Positions 6,840 to 13,724 of a stretch of DNA of 14,428 nucleotides are shown one piece after another. The notes below the pieces were generated by a model that ran no database searches, was not told where the DNA came from, and was given only the letters and a program-made list of their open reading frames with translations. The DNA lies in contig JAAYWE010000216.1 in NCBI GenBank assembly GCA_012516755.1, positions 1 through 14,428 of the forward strand. The letters are read 5' to 3'. The position numbers were made by a program, and so were the translations under genes. Numbering within the stretch: position 1 is the first letter of the stretch; every line of letters begins with the position of its first letter. The DNA comes from Treponema sp. Its GTDB lineage: Bacteria; Spirochaetota; Spirochaetia; Treponematales; Rectinemataceae.

Positions 6840-7757
6840 ATGAGAAGAAGATTTTGGTTGTTTTTGATAATTTGTTTCGCTATCGTGATTTTTGTGAGTG
6901 CGGAAAAATTGACCTTAGATCCGATATCTGCTCCGAGTCCTGTTACTTATGGTCCTTTTTCTGGGAACGACACTTGTGGCCAGGCGTTTACCTTTACGGT
7001 GCGAATGGATAAAAGCACAGGCACTGCAAGCGATTTTTCAGTTGTTATAAATGGAGAATCGTCTCCCTCTTCAAGAAGTCTTAAATCATCTTCGGGGTCT
7101 ATAGAAATAGGCTTCTACAAAGATTCCTCTCATACAACAGAGATCAGAAGCACTGCAGATTATTCGCCTTCTTATTATATCTCAGGATCCTTCGATCCAA
7201 AGCCAGATGTTCTTACTCAAACCTTTACAATATATCCTCGCCTTGTCAAAGGCCAAAGCGCACCATATGGTACCTATACCGGGACTTTTACTCTATTACT
7301 TTATAAAAAGAGTTCCCCAGGACAAGGCAATCCGGAAGATACTATAAGTTTCACTTACACAGCAGCAGTCGATAAAGCAGTAGATGTGCGCGTTGGTTCG
7401 CGGAATGCCAATTATGATACCGGAGCGACTTCATACAATATTGATCTTGGCGAGATATCAAATGGCGCAAGCGCCGATTTTGGGATTTTCATCAGGGGAA
7501 CAACTGGATATACCCTAACAATGCATACGGCCTCCGGTGGATTTCTTACCTCCAGCAATTCTGAAGACAAGATACAATACACGATAATAGTCGATGGCAA
7601 AGAGTATTATCTTAATTCAAGCATAATTCTCGATCAAGAGACCGCTAATTATCTTTATAGCAAGGCCTTATTGGGCACTGTCAAGATACCTGGCGATCAT
7701 GGTGCTAAAGCGGGAATATACTCGGACACTGTCGGTTTTTCTATGGCAGTCAACTGA
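6840..7757 (+). CDS. Two-domain spore-coat-U-like pilin/adhesin subunit
   Basis: A 305-residue secreted protein, the probable cargo of the chaperone and usher. Residues 1-21 are a signal peptide (RRRFWLFLIICFAIVIFVSA, cleavage before EK). Two domains follow. The first (about 22-156) ends with APYGTYTGTFTLLLYKK. The second (about 176-305) has IDLGEISNGASADFGIFIRG, YTLTMHTASGGFL and the terminal KAGIYSDTVGFSMAVN. The paired endings match the (A)G-x-Y-x-D/G-T-x-x-F/V final strand of spore coat protein U (SCPU) domains of archaic chaperone-usher systems. Only one Cys (C46) is in the mature part. AAAGGA lies seven bases before the ATG. It is the last gene of the operon and the only subunit gene seen. 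By analogy with CsuE-type proteins two domains suggest a tip adhesin, but with no shaft pilin present it may also polymerise; this is undecided. Confidence 0.75.
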   Translation: MRRRFWLFLIICFAIVIFVSAEKLTLDPISAPSPVTYGPFSGNDTCGQAFTFTVRMDKSTGTASDFSVVINGESSPSSRSLKSSSGSIEIGFYKDSSHTTEIRSTADYSPSYYISGSFDPKPDVLTQTFTIYPRLVKGQSAPYGTYTGTFTLLLYKKSSPGQGNPEDTISFTYTAAVDKAVDVRVGSRNANYDTGATSYNIDLGEISNGASADFGIFIRGTTGYTLTMHTASGGFLTSSNSEDKIQYTIIVDGKEYYLNSSIILDQETANYLYSKALLGTVKIPGDHGAKAGIYSDTVGFSMAVN

Positions 7758-7830
7758 TTCTTGTCAACTAATCCTTGCTGCCATAAACAAGGTTCGTAGC
7801 AGTATTTGCGGCTTGACCAGGGCCATCAGA

Positions 7831-7851
7831 ATGCGCATCATTCAGCCATGA
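7831..7851 (+). other. Possible six-codon leader frame overlapping the next start
   Basis: ATGCGCATCATTCAGCCATGA reads M-R-I-I-Q-P-stop. Its TGA overlaps the ATG of the nucleotidyltransferase fusion (ATGA), which has no convincing SD of its own. Translational coupling would be one explanation. The leader itself has only a poor SD (AGGG nine bases upstream), so this is tentative. Confidence 0.15.
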
Positions 7852-9491
7852 AACTATTGGTACTTGCGGCCGGTATCGGCTCCAGATTCGGTGGAGCAAA
7901 GCAGATTATAGAGGTTGGTCCTAATGGAGAGACCTTACTCGAATACTCCATATATGATGCTCGAAAAGCAGGCTTCGACGAAATTATATTTCTGATTCGG
8001 CCAGACATCGAGGCCGATTTCAGATCGAATATCCTTTCGCGCTTACCCTCGGATCTACGCTATTCGCTCGCCTATCAGACACTTGATTTCCTATTGGATA
8101 AGGCTCTTGCCGAGATCAATGGAGAGAAGCAGCTCGACCCAAGGGAATTAGGCCAAAGGGAAGGTGGCCTTGCAGAGAGCAAGCGAGTCAAGCCCTGGGG
8201 AACGGCTCACGCGCTTCTCTGTGCTGGAGAGCTTTTCAAACAAGGTGAGGCTTTTGCGGTTATCAATGCTGACGATTACTATGGCCGGCGTGCATTCGAG
8301 GCAGTAGGTTCAAATCTATTTAGTAATCCAGGAGAATTATGCTTCGCTGGGTATCGATTAGAAGATGTCGTTCCAGCTTCTGGAACGGTATCGCGAGCAA
8401 TATGCACCTTATCAGCCGATGGTTATCTTGAAAAGATAATAGAACACAAGAAGGTATGGCGTGAAGGAAAGCGCTTTTTTTCAGAACAGGGCGAGAGCAT
8501 AGTTGAGCTGAGTCCCGATGCTGCTGTCTCCATGAACTTTTGGGGCTTGGATTATTCGATTTTCGAATATGCATGGCAAGGCTGGAAGGAATTTCTAAGT
8601 CGATATATCGAATCTCCTACGCAGGAATTCCTGTTGCCTGATCTGATCCAGAGTATAGTGGAGAAAAAGAGAGCACGAGTACGCATGCTTCCTGCTAGCG
8701 AGCGGAGTTTTGGCCTTACAAACCCGGAAGATTTGCAAGAAGTAAGGCGGCGGATCTTCGGGTTCGTAGCAGAAGGGGTTTATCCATCGCCTCTTTTTGG
8801 TAGTTGGAAAATCAAGTCATTTCCCAGACTATGGCACTTTGCAGATAATGAATACGGAGAATGTGCCGAATTTGAAGATCTGTTCATGCAAGCCGCCATG
8901 CCGTGGGATGTGCTCAAGTTACTTGATTCTTATCTTCGATCTAGACTCGATGCCGTATCTGGAGAGAAAATCCGATCCTCTATTCCAAAAGGCGTACACA
9001 TTGAAGGTGATGTTTTCATAGACGAGGGTTGCATTATAGAAGAGGGGGCTTTTATCCGCGGACCAGCCTGGATTGGAAAGGGTTGTGAAATCCGAAGCCA
9101 CTGCTACATTCGAGGCGGATTGCTCGCTGGTTCAGGCGTTGTGTTGGGGCATGCGAGCGAATTCAAGCATTGCATTCTCCTGGAAAGAGCTCAGGCACCA
9201 CACTTCAACTATGTGGGAGATTCTGTGCTGGGGCACCATGCGCACATAGGAGCAGGAGTCATTCTGTCGAACTTTAGACTCGATGGAAAGCCCATTAGGG
9301 CAAAATGTCTAGATTCTCGAGAAAAGTTTGAAACAGAGCTTACCAAATTTGGCGCACTTATAGGTGATAATTGCGAAATTGGCTGCAATTCGGTATTGAA
9401 TCCAGGCACTATCCTGGGAGAGAGAAGTATCGTTATGCCCATGTCTCTTGTATCCGGCACATGGCCGCTAGAGAGTCGGATAGACATCTAA
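7848..9491 (+). CDS. Fusion: sugar-phosphate nucleotidyltransferase + GlmU-like left-handed beta-helix acyltransferase
   Basis: A 547-residue cytosolic protein (numbered from ATG 7848). Part 1 (about 1-305) is a nucleotidyltransferase. It has the pyrophosphorylase signature LAAGIGSRFGGAKQ (6-19), WGTAHALL (117-124), the metal-binding region INADDYYG (139-146) and VSMNFWGL (227-234). Part 2 (about 316-547) starts with a conserved lead-in (FEDLFMQAAMPWDVL, ending at 356). Hexapeptide-repeat strands follow (IEGDVFIDEG, IIEEGAFIRGPAWIG, CEIRSHCYIRGG). Next comes HFNYVGDSVLG, where H452 and Y455 align with the GlmU acetyltransferase residues H363 and Y366, then GAGVILSNF and SVLNPGTILGE. The two parts normally occur as separate proteins. 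The likely role is activation and acylation of a sugar phosphate to a nucleotide sugar, but substrates are unknown. An in-frame TTG 42 bases upstream exists, but homology begins at MKLLVLAAG. It follows the subunit gene by 90 bases without a strong terminator. Confidence 0.88.
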   Translation: MKLLVLAAGIGSRFGGAKQIIEVGPNGETLLEYSIYDARKAGFDEIIFLIRPDIEADFRSNILSRLPSDLRYSLAYQTLDFLLDKALAEINGEKQLDPRELGQREGGLAESKRVKPWGTAHALLCAGELFKQGEAFAVINADDYYGRRAFEAVGSNLFSNPGELCFAGYRLEDVVPASGTVSRAICTLSADGYLEKIIEHKKVWREGKRFFSEQGESIVELSPDAAVSMNFWGLDYSIFEYAWQGWKEFLSRYIESPTQEFLLPDLIQSIVEKKRARVRMLPASERSFGLTNPEDLQEVRRRIFGFVAEGVYPSPLFGSWKIKSFPRLWHFADNEYGECAEFEDLFMQAAMPWDVLKLLDSYLRSRLDAVSGEKIRSSIPKGVHIEGDVFIDEGCIIEEGAFIRGPAWIGKGCEIRSHCYIRGGLLAGSGVVLGHASEFKHCILLERAQAPHFNYVGDSVLGHHAHIGAGVILSNFRLDGKPIRAKCLDSREKFETELTKFGALIGDNCEIGCNSVLNPGTILGERSIVMPMSLVSGTWPLESRIDI

Positions 9492-9509
9492 ATATGGATT
9501 TTCCATATT
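9491..9509. terminator. Hairpin in the convergent spacer (weak, possibly bidirectional)
   Basis: AATATGG and CCATATT form a perfect 7-bp stem with a 5-base loop, starting at the last base of the fusion gene's stop codon. It lies between convergent genes, where termination is expected. No U-tract follows on either strand, so function is uncertain. Confidence 0.3.
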
Positions 9510-9539
9510 GCCCGGTGTTATTGCATTAGCTGAACAACA

Positions 9540-10355
9540 TTATTGTAACGCCTTTATGGCACAAGAGAACAGCATTTCGAGCCCTTGCATGCTTGGTTCA
9601 GCGTGAAACTCAGGCCTCCATTCGAGATAAGCCAATGTATCTGATACAGAAAAACAAGAAGCTATGGAGACATTGCGATACTGCGCTACCGCAAAGAGTG
9701 CCGCCGCTTCCATATCCGCCACAAGGGCTCCTTGTTCGCGGAAGTACTGGACTTCTGACTTAGTCTCGCGGTAAATGGCGTCAGTGGTCCATGTTGGGCC
9801 TTTGGCATATGCTAGTCCAGCTCTCTTGAGCGAGTTTTCAAGTGCCTCTGTGAGTCTCGGCTCGGGGTGTACCGACACATTGCTGCCCAGATAGTGGTAG
9901 GAAGTTCCCTCGTCGCGGAATGCGCCATCGCAGACCACTAGTGTTCCAGGCGGAATATCCTCGCGCAAAGAACCGGCAAATCCAATAGAGATGAATTCCT
10001 TTACTCCCCATGCTATGAGTTCTTCTAACATGACTGCGGCAGCCGGTGCTCCGACACCGAAGTCTGATGCGATAGCGATGGTCTTATTGCCGATCGGCGA
10101 GTGCTTATCTCGTGAATCATCCATATCTGATACATCTACATAATGCACGAAGCGGCCAAAATAGCCTTTGGCTCGCTCACAAGGAAATGTGGCGCGGACA
10201 AAATCGCAGAGACTTTTCTGGTAACTTAGAACGATGGTTTGGGGCGCCGGCCTTTGGGATAGGGCAATACCGGCCTTATCCAGGTAAGCCAGAAAATCGA
10301 GAGGTTTGAATAGAGCTTCGTCTTTAAGCTTTTGGGATACGATTGGCAGGGGCAT
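9540..10355 (-). CDS. Nucleoside phosphorylase (PNP/UDP family, uridine-phosphorylase-like)
   Basis: A 271-residue cytosolic enzyme of the PNP_UDP family, which splits a nucleoside with phosphate into base and (deoxy)ribose-1-phosphate. Motifs in order: SDFGVGAPAAAVMLEELIAWGV (phosphate/ribose site, from about 97), ISIGFAGSL (122-130), DGAFRDEGTSYHYL (143-156), TWTTDAIYRET (188-198), VADMEAAALFAVA (212-224, the ME pair binds ribose) and SVSDTL (236-241, D239 in the position of the base-recognising Asp). The GTSYHYL and TTDAIYRET strings resemble bacterial uridine phosphorylases, but purine specificity cannot be excluded. AAGGAG lies five bases before the start and is the end of an (AAG)5 run. 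It is a single gene, convergent with the upstream fusion gene and divergent from nfnA. Confidence 0.9.
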   Translation of the reverse strand: MPLPIVSQKLKDEALFKPLDFLAYLDKAGIALSQRPAPQTIVLSYQKSLCDFVRATFPCERAKGYFGRFVHYVDVSDMDDSRDKHSPIGNKTIAIASDFGVGAPAAAVMLEELIAWGVKEFISIGFAGSLREDIPPGTLVVCDGAFRDEGTSYHYLGSNVSVHPEPRLTEALENSLKRAGLAYAKGPTWTTDAIYRETKSEVQYFREQGALVADMEAAALFAVAQYRNVSIASCFSVSDTLAYLEWRPEFHAEPSMQGLEMLFSCAIKALQ

Positions 10356-10363
10356 CGGTACTC

Positions 10364-10378
10364 CTTCTTCTTCTTCTT
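10364..10378. repeat. (CTT)5 trinucleotide tract just upstream of the phosphorylase start
   Basis: Five uninterrupted CTT units, read as (AAG)5 on the minus strand, lead directly into the AAGGAG ribosome binding site of the nucleoside phosphorylase. Slippage would lengthen the leader but not change the SD-to-ATG distance. Confidence 0.9.
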
Positions 10379-10548
10379 ATAATCGGTCTTATATTGTACT
10401 ATTCTCTTCTTAAGATGGAGTATTGTATAGGTATATTCAAGGTATAGCTGCAAAAAGCGGAGATTATAGAAGGAATAAGCACAGAGAGAATAATCTGGTT
10501 TATGGACAAAAATCACTAATCCCCGTTAAAATACATGCGGAGTTGAGA

Positions 10549-11445
10549 ATGAGAAGCATGCATAATGTAGTTTCAAAAGTACAGCTTTCGGAAGAGGTCT
10601 TCCGAATCGAAGTAGAGGCACCTCTTGTTGCACGAGAACGGAAGCCGGGGCAGTTTGTCATTGTTATGTGCGATGATGAGTATTCGGAACGAATTCCACT
10701 TACTATCGCAGACGCAGATCCAGATAAAGGAACAGTGACTCTGATCTTCCAGACCGTTGGTGCCAGCACGCACAAGCTTGCCCTCAAGAATCCGGCAGAC
10801 AAGATTATCCTGCTCGGTCCTCTGGGAAATCCAACCCATATCGAATGTTATGGCTGGACAGTATGTGTGGGCGGCGGCATAGGATCAGCTCCATTATACC
10901 CCATTGCTAAAGCTCTAAGGCAAGCGGGAAATAGGGTTACGGTCATTTCGGGGGCTCGAACAAAGGATCTTCTCATAATGCAGGACGAGCTCAGAGCAAT
11001 TGCGGATGAATATATTGTGGTTACAGACGATGGCTCCTTCGGACGAAAAGCTCTGGTCACAGAACCGCTCGACGAGCTCTGTAGGAGAGCACCTCCGCCT
11101 GATCTCGTGGTCGCTATAGGCCCGCCTATTATGATGAAATTCTGTGCTGAAACAACCAGGCCTTACGGTATCAAAACGCTGGCCTCTCTTAACACGATAA
11201 TGCTCGATGGCACAGGTATGTGCGGAGGTTGCCGCGTATCCATTGGCGGAAAGACAAAATTCGTATGTGTGGATGGCCCTGAATTCGATGCCCATCTTGT
11301 CGATTGGGATGGAATGATGACCCGTCTTGGAACATATCGAGACATAGAAAAAGAAGCTCACGATCGCTGTCATCTAGAGCTGCAGCTCGAGAAGCTCGAT
11401 GCAGCAGAGATATCGGCGTCTCGTCCCAAGGAGTCTGCACAATGA
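10549..11445 (+). CDS. nfnA: NADH-dependent ferredoxin:NADP+ oxidoreductase subunit A (NfnA/SudB-like)
   Basis: A 298-residue flavoprotein of the ferredoxin-NADP reductase superfamily, resembling PyrK and SudB. With NfnB it forms the electron-bifurcating transhydrogenase coupling NADH, NADPH and ferredoxin. The FAD-binding part has KPGQFVIV (32-39) and RIPLTIADAD (48-57). The nucleotide-binding part has VCVGGGIGSAPLYPIA (105-120) and VTDDGSFGRKALVTEPL (158-174). The C-terminal [2Fe-2S] site is DGTGMCGGCRV (220-230) plus FVCVDGPEFDAHLVDWD (238-254): C225, C228, C240, with D220 as the likely fourth ligand. The frame is open from 10423, but homology begins near M1 as chosen and GGAG lies six bases before this ATG, so the upstream 42 codons are rejected. 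Its TGA overlaps the nfnB ATG (ATGA). The frame is preceded by a 193-base spacer after the divergent phosphorylase. Confidence 0.88.
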   Translation: MRSMHNVVSKVQLSEEVFRIEVEAPLVARERKPGQFVIVMCDDEYSERIPLTIADADPDKGTVTLIFQTVGASTHKLALKNPADKIILLGPLGNPTHIECYGWTVCVGGGIGSAPLYPIAKALRQAGNRVTVISGARTKDLLIMQDELRAIADEYIVVTDDGSFGRKALVTEPLDELCRRAPPPDLVVAIGPPIMMKFCAETTRPYGIKTLASLNTIMLDGTGMCGGCRVSIGGKTKFVCVDGPEFDAHLVDWDGMMTRLGTYRDIEKEAHDRCHLELQLEKLDAAEISASRPKESAQ

Positions 11446-12920
11446 GCCATAAAGAAGAATCTACAATGGAAGAAGCTGAACTCGAACTTTCCCGGCTGCG
11501 CTCCGGACCAATTACCCCAAAGATGAGAATGCAGATACCTCCTCAGGCAATGCCCGCTCAGGATCCTATCGAGCGCCGCAGCAACATGAATGAAGTAGCT
11601 CTGGGGTACAGTTCTGCTCAAGCTATGTTAGAAGCAGAGCGCTGTCTGCAGTGTAAGAATGCTCCATGTATCGCGGGTTGCCCAGTGAGAGTCGATATTC
11701 CAGGGTTTATCGGCAAGATCAAGGAAGGAGATTTCCTTGGCGCCGCCAGAATAATAAAGAGAACCAATTTGCTTCCTTCGATATGTGGGCGCGTTTGCCC
11801 CCAGGAGACGCAATGTCAGGCGCCATGCACGGTTGGCAAGGCTCTTCATGGTGTTGAAAAAGCGGTTCAGATAGGCAGGCTCGAGCGCTTTGCCGCAGAT
11901 TATGAACGCAGCAGAGGCGCCGTAGAAATACCTCATGTTGCTCAAAAGACAGCCAGAAAGGTAGCAATTGTCGGGTCAGGCCCTGCAGGCCTTACCTGCG
12001 CAGTCGATGTTCGAAGAGAAGGCCACAGTGTCGCGATTTTCGAAGCCTTCCATAAACCAGGAGGCGTTATGGTCTATGGAATTCCGGAGTTCAGGCTTCC
12101 CAAAGTCCTCGTGCAGGCTGAAGCGGAGGTCCTAGAATCGATGGGGGTCGATTTTGAGCTCAATTTCCTGGTCGGAAGAACTCGTCCGCTTCTTTCCCTA
12201 ATTAAAGAAGATGGTTTTGATGCTATATTCATAGGCACAGGGGCGGGCTTACCCAAATTTATGGATATCCCGGGAGAAAACCTTGTAGGAGTTTTCAGCG
12301 CAAATGAATACCTTACGCGAACTAATCTTCTTAAGGCTTACTTGAAAGGTAGGGCTGGCACCCCCATCTATTATTCAAGGCGTGTCGCTGTTTTGGGCGG
12401 AGGCAATGTGGCCATGGACTCAGCTCGCATGGCGCTAAGGTTAGGAGCAGAGGAAGTACGTGTTCTATATCGACGCACTCGGTCTGAAATGCCCGCACGG
12501 GCTGAGGAAGTTGAACATGCCATGGAAGAGGGAATAATTTTTGATTTTCTAAAGAGCCCGACGCGTGTCCTTGGAGATGATAGAGGAAGAGTCGCCGCCC
12601 TCGAAGTGCTGTCTTATGAATTGGGAGAACCAGATGAATCCGGCAGAAGAAAGCCGGTTCCCATTCATGGGAGCGAAGAGATAATTCCATTTGACACGGT
12701 GATAGTAGCCATTGGCAATGAATCCAATCCTCTGATTTCTAAGACTACTCCTGAGCTCCAGGTAGATCGTCATGGTCATATCATAGTCGATGATCGACAA
12801 AGGACCAGTATCGATCGCGTCTATGCCGGCGGAGATATAGTGCTGGGTTCTGCGACCGTCATACTCGCTATGGGCGAGGGTAGGCGTGCCGCTCAATCTA
12901 TAAATGAGATTATTCAATAA
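11442..12920 (+). CDS. nfnB: NADPH-binding subunit B of electron-bifurcating transhydrogenase (NfnB/SudA, GltD-like)
   Basis: A 492-residue iron-sulfur flavoprotein related to the glutamate synthase small subunit. Two N-terminal [4Fe-4S] sites are visible: C68, C71, C76, C80 (ERCLQCKNAPCIAGCPV) and C115, C119, C125, C129 (ICGRVCPQETQCQAPC). E122 is in the region where a Glu ligand occurs in Nfn enzymes. Then come FAD motif VAIVGSGPAGL (174-184), PGGVMVYGIPEFRLPK (206-221), GTGAGLPKFMDIPGENLVGV (265-284), NADPH motif VAVLGGGNVAMD (315-326) with YRRTRSEMPAR (343-353), and the terminal FAD motif YAGGDIV (461-467). GTGAGLP plus the preceding nfnA points to Nfn rather than a true GltD; no large glutamate synthase subunit gene is adjacent. 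The start overlaps the nfnA stop, and AAGGAG lies eight bases upstream, inside nfnA. Cytosolic; it typically supplies NADPH in anaerobes. Confidence 0.9.
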   Translation: MSHKEESTMEEAELELSRLRSGPITPKMRMQIPPQAMPAQDPIERRSNMNEVALGYSSAQAMLEAERCLQCKNAPCIAGCPVRVDIPGFIGKIKEGDFLGAARIIKRTNLLPSICGRVCPQETQCQAPCTVGKALHGVEKAVQIGRLERFAADYERSRGAVEIPHVAQKTARKVAIVGSGPAGLTCAVDVRREGHSVAIFEAFHKPGGVMVYGIPEFRLPKVLVQAEAEVLESMGVDFELNFLVGRTRPLLSLIKEDGFDAIFIGTGAGLPKFMDIPGENLVGVFSANEYLTRTNLLKAYLKGRAGTPIYYSRRVAVLGGGNVAMDSARMALRLGAEEVRVLYRRTRSEMPARAEEVEHAMEEGIIFDFLKSPTRVLGDDRGRVAALEVLSYELGEPDESGRRKPVPIHGSEEIIPFDTVIVAIGNESNPLISKTTPELQVDRHGHIIVDDRQRTSIDRVYAGGDIVLGSATVILAMGEGRRAAQSINEIIQ

Positions 12921-12939
12921 AGGAGAGGAGGCAGGTGGA

Positions 12940-13647
12940 GTGTCACAGGGCAGAAGGCATCCTTTACTAGCAGGATATTATTGGATTCTTCTTTTTCTTG
13001 GATGGATAACCATCACAATTCTGCCTTTAGGAGCACAGGATAGTTACAGCGCAGCCCTATCACTTTTTTGGGATGGTCGCCGACTCGAAATGGCGGAGAC
13101 TCGCAAAGCAGAAAGTCAGCTCGCTTTTCAGCGTTCTCTTGCTATGACAGAACGCTTATTATCTAAAGAGCCTTCCAATCCTGATCTGCAGACCCTCAAA
13201 ACCTGGAATCTGTTTCGTTTGCATCGATATGTTGATACGGTCGTATATGCCCAATCTGTGTTGAATACAAGAGAAGACCATCGTGTCCTCGAGACGATGG
13301 CCGAGGCGCTCTTTTTCCTCAATAAGAATGAGGAAGCTCTATCTGCCTTCGGTAGATATTTTACAATTGCTCCAGAAAACGACGACCGACGCTCCAGCGC
13401 ATTTTATTATGTTGGTGAAATTTATTTCCGGATAAAGAAATATGAGCATGCGGATATAGCATTTTCGACAGCTGTTTCAATGGAGAAGAATATGTATTAC
13501 TGGTGGTACCGCCTCGGACTTGTAAAGGAAATCCTCGGCCAGTATCGACGCGCTTACGAGGCCTTCAATACTTCTCTTTCTCTAAAATCTAATTTCAAGC
13601 CTGCGCTCGAGGCTAGAGAGCGAGTAAAAGCAAAATCTTCACTTTAA
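12940..13647 (+). CDS. Exported tetratricopeptide-repeat protein
   Basis: A 235-residue protein starting at GTG 12940. An ATG 36 bases upstream in the same frame (12904) lies inside nfnB. The GTG is favoured because GAGGAGG sits eight bases before it and because it gives a clean signal peptide or anchor (GRRHPLLAGYYWILLFLGWITITILPLGAQDS, about residues 4-34, with likely cleavage after GA). The rest is alpha-helical. At least three TPR-like units are readable at about 114-147 (VLETMAEALFFLNKNEEALSAF), 153-185 (FYYVGEIYFRIKKYEHADIAF) and 187-220 (YWWYRLGLVKEILGQYRRAYEAF). An earlier irregular helical pair covers about 60-110. There are no catalytic motifs and no lipobox Cys. It is probably periplasmic or membrane-tethered and a protein-protein scaffold; the partner is unknown. 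The tight spacing implies co-transcription with nfnAB but not shared function. Confidence 0.8.
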   Translation: MSQGRRHPLLAGYYWILLFLGWITITILPLGAQDSYSAALSLFWDGRRLEMAETRKAESQLAFQRSLAMTERLLSKEPSNPDLQTLKTWNLFRLHRYVDTVVYAQSVLNTREDHRVLETMAEALFFLNKNEEALSAFGRYFTIAPENDDRRSSAFYYVGEIYFRIKKYEHADIAFSTAVSMEKNMYYWWYRLGLVKEILGQYRRAYEAFNTSLSLKSNFKPALEARERVKAKSSL

Positions 13648-13724
13648 GTTCAGTTTTCAAAATTACAATGTGAACGGACCTTATGAAGTGTTTTCTACGG
13701 AATTATTAATTTTAAGGACTTGCC

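Noticed and set aside
3261..7757. Chaperone-usher operon as a genomic island integrated at a tRNA gene
   Set aside because: The operon lies on the 5' side of tRNA-Val, whereas integration usually uses the tRNA 3' end. No integrase and no duplicated tRNA 3' fragment were seen.
7806..7847. Upstream TTG start for the nucleotidyltransferase fusion
   Set aside because: No SD and no homology in the 14 extra residues; the pyrophosphorylase fold starts with MKLLVLAAG at 7848.
7758..7847. Terminator after the subunit gene
   Set aside because: Only a 5-bp CCTTG/CAAGG inverted repeat without T-run; not supportable.
10226..10516. Minus-strand frame spanning the phosphorylase upstream region
   Set aside because: Low-complexity lysine-rich translation of the AAG repeat and AT-rich spacer, overlapping the true phosphorylase in another frame.
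10503..10532. TGGACA / TAAAAT as nfnA promoter
   Set aside because: The spacer is 18 bases and the boxes fair, but the start would fall on the SD itself, leaving a leader of about 10 bases.
10423..10548. N-terminal extension of nfnA from the ATG at 10423
   Set aside because: The 42 extra codons look like non-coding sequence and GGAG is correctly placed for the ATG at 10549.
12904..12939. ATG at 12904 as start of the TPR protein
   Set aside because: It lies within nfnB and lacks an SD, whereas the in-frame GTG at 12940 has GAGGAGG upstream and yields a proper signal peptide.
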